From positions 1-64,000 of the forward strand of contig CAZTPJ010000003.1 in assembly GCA_964614515.1 (NCBI GenBank): a stretch of DNA of 64,000 nt. Direction: 5' to 3'. A program made the translations under genes and the position numbers. This DNA comes from CAZTPJ01 sp964614515. GTDB lineage: Bacteria; Planctomycetota; Phycisphaerae; Phycisphaerales; UBA1924. Below are positions 60,768 through 64,000 of the stretch, piece after piece (the first letter of the stretch is position 1; each line of letters opens with the position of its first letter). The notes under the pieces were generated by a model. That model did no database searches. It was not told the origin of the DNA and saw only the letters and a list, made by a program, of their open reading frames with translations.

Positions 60768-62607
60768 TCAGCGATAATCCATTTCATGAACAATATGTGC
60801 AACCATTATGCCGTCAAGAACACCTGAATCATCGCAAGGACACCGAATTCGAAGCCCTCCCTGGATGGTCTCCTCGTTGAGAGGATCGGGAATGTGGCAT
60901 GCTTCCAGACAGCAAGTCTGCCCAAGTATTCTGAACTGCTTGATGACAATACACGTTGGCTCATTGCTAGGTTCCACAACATCGCCCTCTTCAGGCTTTG
61001 GATCGTTGGGGCGGCGATTCACGCTTTCGCAATCGAATGCTGAAGGGGGCTTGAATCGTCCCCTGCATCCCATTCGGCAGGTCGGGTTGCGTGGATCCGT
61101 CGGATCTGGAAATGTGCTGCAACAACACACGATGCACTTTCGATATGACACTTCGCTTCTGCAACTTCCTTTGATTGGATTCTCAATGGTGTTGATCTGA
61201 CACCCTGCCCCTGCAGTTCCTTGCCCTGAGCACCGGCTTGCGCCGACGCCGATGACAAAGGCCAGCCCCATCGGGTCCATGCCGATGATGGGCGAACTGC
61301 GCGCGTACTGATACAAGCTGACGCCATCGACATAGCCCATCGGATCGCGCTGGTGCCATCGTCCAAGGCCCGCGTCGTAGAAGCGGTGTCGGACGTGGTA
61401 GAAGGAGCGTTGGCGGTTGGTCGAGCCCGTGAGCCAGGGGTCGGATTCGTAGCCGGCGTAGCCGGCGCGGTTGGCCACGGCCGAGGAACTGAGGATGTTG
61501 CGGCCAAGGGTCTGGTAGGTGCCGGTGATGGAGTTGGCGTGGAGGACGTCGGCCGTGCTGTCAACGGTGCCGTTGAGGTCCGCGTCCTTTCGCACGTCGT
61601 AGCCACCGGCGATCGCGCCCGAGTCGGTCGCGTCCCAGTCGCCGTCGGAGTCCGTGTCGCCCGCCGGCAGGCCGAAGGGCACGCCGTAGGCCGAGTACTT
61701 CACCCACTCGACCATCTTGCCCGTGTCCGTGACGATCGCCGCGACATCGGCGCGCCCGCCGACGCCGACACCGCCCGCGCCGTGGTGGCAGTAGTACCGA
61801 CGCTCTTCGAGCGTGTGGTCAATGTCCAGGTCTTCATCGCGATCCCGGAGTATCACAGCATCAATATACGATGAACCCCCGGCCCCGTCAAGGCCCGCAT
61901 TGTGGTGGATGACAATTTCATAGGGGTTGCCCGAGGCGTCGTGGTACACAGCGCACTTCTGCCACCCGGCCGTGTAGACGTAGTGTTCGATAACCTCGTC
62001 TTCCAGCGAGTCGTCCACGTCCGTGTCGCTTACGGCCGTGATCCGCCAGCCCAGGCCGTTGTAGCGGTATTCGCAGCCCGCCCAGCCGGGATCGGCGGAT
62101 GTCACCGCGACCAGCCGGTTCCAGGCGTCGTAGACGTATTCGTAGTGCCACTCATCGTTTGTCAGGTTTCCGGCTGGATCATAGTCGATCGTGCCCGTGC
62201 CGGGGTACGTCTCGCTCGTCGGCGTGCCATCGCCGTCGCCCCAGTCCACGCTACGGACGAGTTGCTCGTTGGCCACGTTGTACGTGGCACTGGTCCAGTT
62301 CCAGTCGCCCACGTCGAGGTAGTCGGCATCGCCGTTGGCGTCGAACGTGTTGTCGCTCCAGTTCCCCGGCTGCGTCAGCGTCCAAGTCTCTTTGCGCGTG
62401 CGGCTGGTGATGTCGCCGACGCTGATCGTGCCCTCATCGGCTTCGGTCAGGCGGTTGAGCCCATCGTTGACGTACTTCGTATCGAAGCCCGTATGCACAT
62501 GGTCCGTCATCGTCACGATATTGGTCCACTGCCCGCTGGTTGCGCCGTAGCCGACCGACACATCGTAGAAAATCGCGGTCCGTGCTCAAGTCCTTCGTTC
62601 ACGTCGA
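60768..62607 (-). pseudogene. RHS/YD-repeat fragment with cysteine-rich C-terminal tip
   Basis: The minus-strand frame from about 62561 to 60768 encodes YD-like repeats (YVYDAWNRLVAV, YRYNGLGWRITAV), the RHS core signature (RHRFYDAGLGRWHQRDPMGYVDGVSLYQYARSSP, quoted in part) ending MDPMGL, and a 150-residue variable tip with many cysteines (KCIVCCCSTF and others). Upstream of 62561 the same family continues in another frame (DLSTDRDF-), showing a frameshift near 62568-62575, and is then cut by a repeat at 62608. So it is a 5'-truncated remnant of a long RHS gene, although the tip frame is open. A lipoprotein follows at once. Confidence 0.82.
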
Positions 62608-62735
62608 GCGGATCAAGCGCCCGAAGCACCATGATCGAAGCGATCATGGTGGCACGTCGAAACATCATCTTGATGCCACCCCGCCGATCATGGTGGCACG
62701 ACGGATAGTGTACTTGATGCCACCCGCTGCTGTGA
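62608..62735. repeat. GATCGAAGCGATCATGGTGGCACG repeats at the RHS break
   Basis: A copy at 62619-62665 (GCACCATGATCGAAGCGATC and then ATGGTGGCACG) and a second, partial one near 62683-62705, each followed by CTTGATGCCACCC. The same element stands at 59645-59690 next to the other RHS fragment, and relatives are at 34040-34115 and 34222-34250. The internal part GATCGAAGCGATC is a palindrome. Confidence 0.9.
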
Positions 62736-62755
62736 AGTGATCCATGCACTTCAGA

Positions 62756-63463
62756 TCAATGCGATGCTTCGCGAGTAGCTCCACACTCGGGGCACCGGTC
62801 TCCGGAAAGCCCGGACAGGTCATAATTGCACTCAAGACACGCGTTTCGTGTCCATTGCAAACGATGCCGAATGCGCGCGAGCATAAGAATAGGAAAAGCC
62901 ACAATACAATATCCCAGCAGGGAATTGAATAGAAGCCCACGCCAGATGACCCCATAGGGAAGGTATAGCGTTGATCGCGCGCCGCCGAATGAATGCCGAA
63001 TGACAAACACTCTACGATAAGAAACATCATTAGGTCGTTCGATGATCTCTCCGAAAACATTATACTTCATGCATGGAAGCGGCCAACCAAAGGCTGCCGT
63101 ACCTATTGCCAACCTCTTGTTTGGGGGCGAAGCCCACCAAAACCGTTGACGAAAGCACGCCCAGCTCGGTAGCAAGTAGCGAGCGGAACTTATGTAAGCC
63201 GGCTCTGCTACGAGTGTTCTAACGAACGTGCTTCGTGTGCTCCACACTTCCAATTCGCAGATTGGAGAGTCATACCGCTCAATACTCTGCTTACGCAACG
63301 GGTCAAAATGGGGAAACGCATATGTTTTCTGCCACTGAACTACAGCAGCCATCTGAGCACATAGTATTGATGCAGCAATCGACGAACACACGATGAGTGC
63401 ATGTAGCAGGCAGCCCCGCAATCGTGTTTGTCGCAATGCTGAACTCAGTGGTTGACGTGACAT
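62756..63463 (-). CDS. Membrane protein with C-terminal zinc ribbon
   Basis: About 235 residues from the ATG at 63463 (MSRQPL); a TTG at 63475 is a longer alternative. One N-terminal hydrophobic helix (LHALIVCSSIAASILCA), a soluble region rich in Trp, Arg and Pro, a second hydrophobic helix (LLFNSLLGYCIVAFPILML) and then a zinc ribbon CLECNYDLSGL...CPECG. The ribbon matches that of the protein at 8623-9060, pointing to a shared planctomycete module. Its composition is less G+C-rich than the core. Its function is unknown; the position between RHS-related genes could make it an accessory or immunity protein, but this is not shown. Confidence 0.7.
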   Translation of the reverse strand: MSRQPLSSALRQTRLRGCLLHALIVCSSIAASILCAQMAAVVQWQKTYAFPHFDPLRKQSIERYDSPICELEVWSTRSTFVRTLVAEPAYISSARYLLPSWACFRQRFWWASPPNKRLAIGTAAFGWPLPCMKYNVFGEIIERPNDVSYRRVFVIRHSFGGARSTLYLPYGVIWRGLLFNSLLGYCIVAFPILMLARIRHRLQWTRNACLECNYDLSGLSGDRCPECGATREASH

Positions 63464-63558
63464 GCCATACACCAATCGCGCGTAACAGCGAGAGCAATAC
63501 GAAAGGCACGCAAAGGTCCTGGGTTCTGATTCATGCGGTACAACATCCGGCTGTACTT

Positions 63559-64000
63559 TTAGTCTGTGACTCGAATTGGGGGATCCGATGGCGATGAGAT
63601 CCGGTCAAGACAGTAACCCAGCGACACCCAACGGCGACACCTAGAGCAACACCCTGCGCGCCCGCCGCCGAAGCAACCCGACCCGTCCATGCTGTCGCAT
63701 GCGCGTTGGCAGAGACACTCCTCGAACAGCAGCGGAAAGTTCACAAACGCATCACAGGCCCCTTCCACGTTGTATGCGTGAATTTCGCTGCATAGAGATT
63801 CGTTGCAGAAACGAAGACTGCAATCGACACTTCCGTCGGCGCACTCGTCGATGGCATGCACGAGTTCGTGAATGAGCGTATCGCAAGGATCGCCGCACGC
63901 ACTCGGAGTTTGAAACGGTGAGTCCGTACATAAAACAATAGAATGGGTGGTGCAACCGTACCCGCCACATTGCACGCCACCACCAGGTGGAATGGGCGTT
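63559..64000 (-). CDS. Cysteine-rich zincin-like protein, partial at the window edge
   Basis: The open frame runs off the right edge (in-frame codons continue to 64000), so only the last 147 or so residues are seen. It contains DTLIHELVHAID with the zincin motif HExxH and, 25 residues later, CSEIHAYN, and 19 or more cysteines (CGGYGC, CGDPC, CLCQRACD, CCSRCRRW). The PPGGGVQCGGYGC start resembles the tips of RHS proteins, so it may be the C-terminal toxin tip of an RHS protein whose core lies outside the window. A secreted metallopeptidase-like role is likely; this is an inference. Confidence 0.65.
   Translation of the reverse strand, partial: TPIPPGGGVQCGGYGCTTHSIVLCTDSPFQTPSACGDPCDTLIHELVHAIDECADGSVDCSLRFCNESLCSEIHAYNVEGACDAFVNFPLLFEECLCQRACDSMDGSGCFGGGRAGCCSRCRRWVSLGYCLDRISSPSDPPIRVTD

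Overview
The window is high-GC bacterial DNA that reads as a planctomycete of the Phycisphaerales type. The evidence is a recurring C-terminal tail of the form CYADCD...DIFDFLCFGN...CDCD...DIFDFLCFGN on secreted proteins, zinc-ribbon membrane proteins with a C-x-x-C-x-Y-x-L-x-G-L motif, a compact pseudopilin operon, RHS fragments, and many short palindromic genomic repeats. Genus and species cannot be read from the sequence. One scaffold gap (22933-22942) interrupts the window, and the right edge cuts a gene.

Layout. 1-4709: 25-bp tandem repeats, an MsbA-like ABC exporter carrying a repeat-derived insert, and two overlapping family-2 glycosyltransferases. 4990-9453: a large secreted fibronectin-III-like protein, bL31, and two small unknowns. 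9619-13500: cobalamin-dependent methionine synthase with repeat-derived linkers. 13847-21681: a minus-strand type II secretion/type IV pilus-like operon (F, G, I, J, K, C/PilP-like, L, M, TPR lipoprotein) joined largely by ATGA or 1-nt overlaps. 21722-23878: a FecCD-type permease, the gap, a non-coding stretch and mraZ. 24156-32531: a split-barrel flavin-binding protein, a lipoprotein, a large secreted protein, a ClC channel with CBS domains, and an OPT transporter. 32656-35745: tRNA-Val, repeats, an HNH protein, a 21-bp tandem array and an unknown gene. 35752-42316: housekeeping and transport genes (GNAT, MFS, nnrD, transglutaminase, tatD, lgt). 42640-45245: a degenerate histidine kinase coupled to a receiver-HDOD protein. 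45315-53415: four tail-bearing secreted proteins (FG-GAP, two beta-propellers, one S8 protease) around hmgA. 53538-59129: chrA, a small secreted protein, a second 21-bp array, an FRG-domain gene and sat. 59290-64000: RHS fragments, a lipoprotein, a zinc-ribbon membrane protein and a cysteine-rich zincin-like protein.

How it fits together. The pseudopilin operon is a plausible export route for the six proteins with the shared cysteine-rich tail, but no secretin (GspD) or ATPase (GspE) lies in the window, so the link is inference. The most unusual general theme is repeat invasion: at least seven families of short GC-rich repeats fill the intergenic spaces, and three insertions lie in frame inside genes that otherwise look intact (metH twice, the ABC exporter once). 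Two tandem arrays with unrelated sequence share a 21-bp unit and about nine copies. The accessory stretches with HNH, FRG and RHS genes look compositionally different from the rest.
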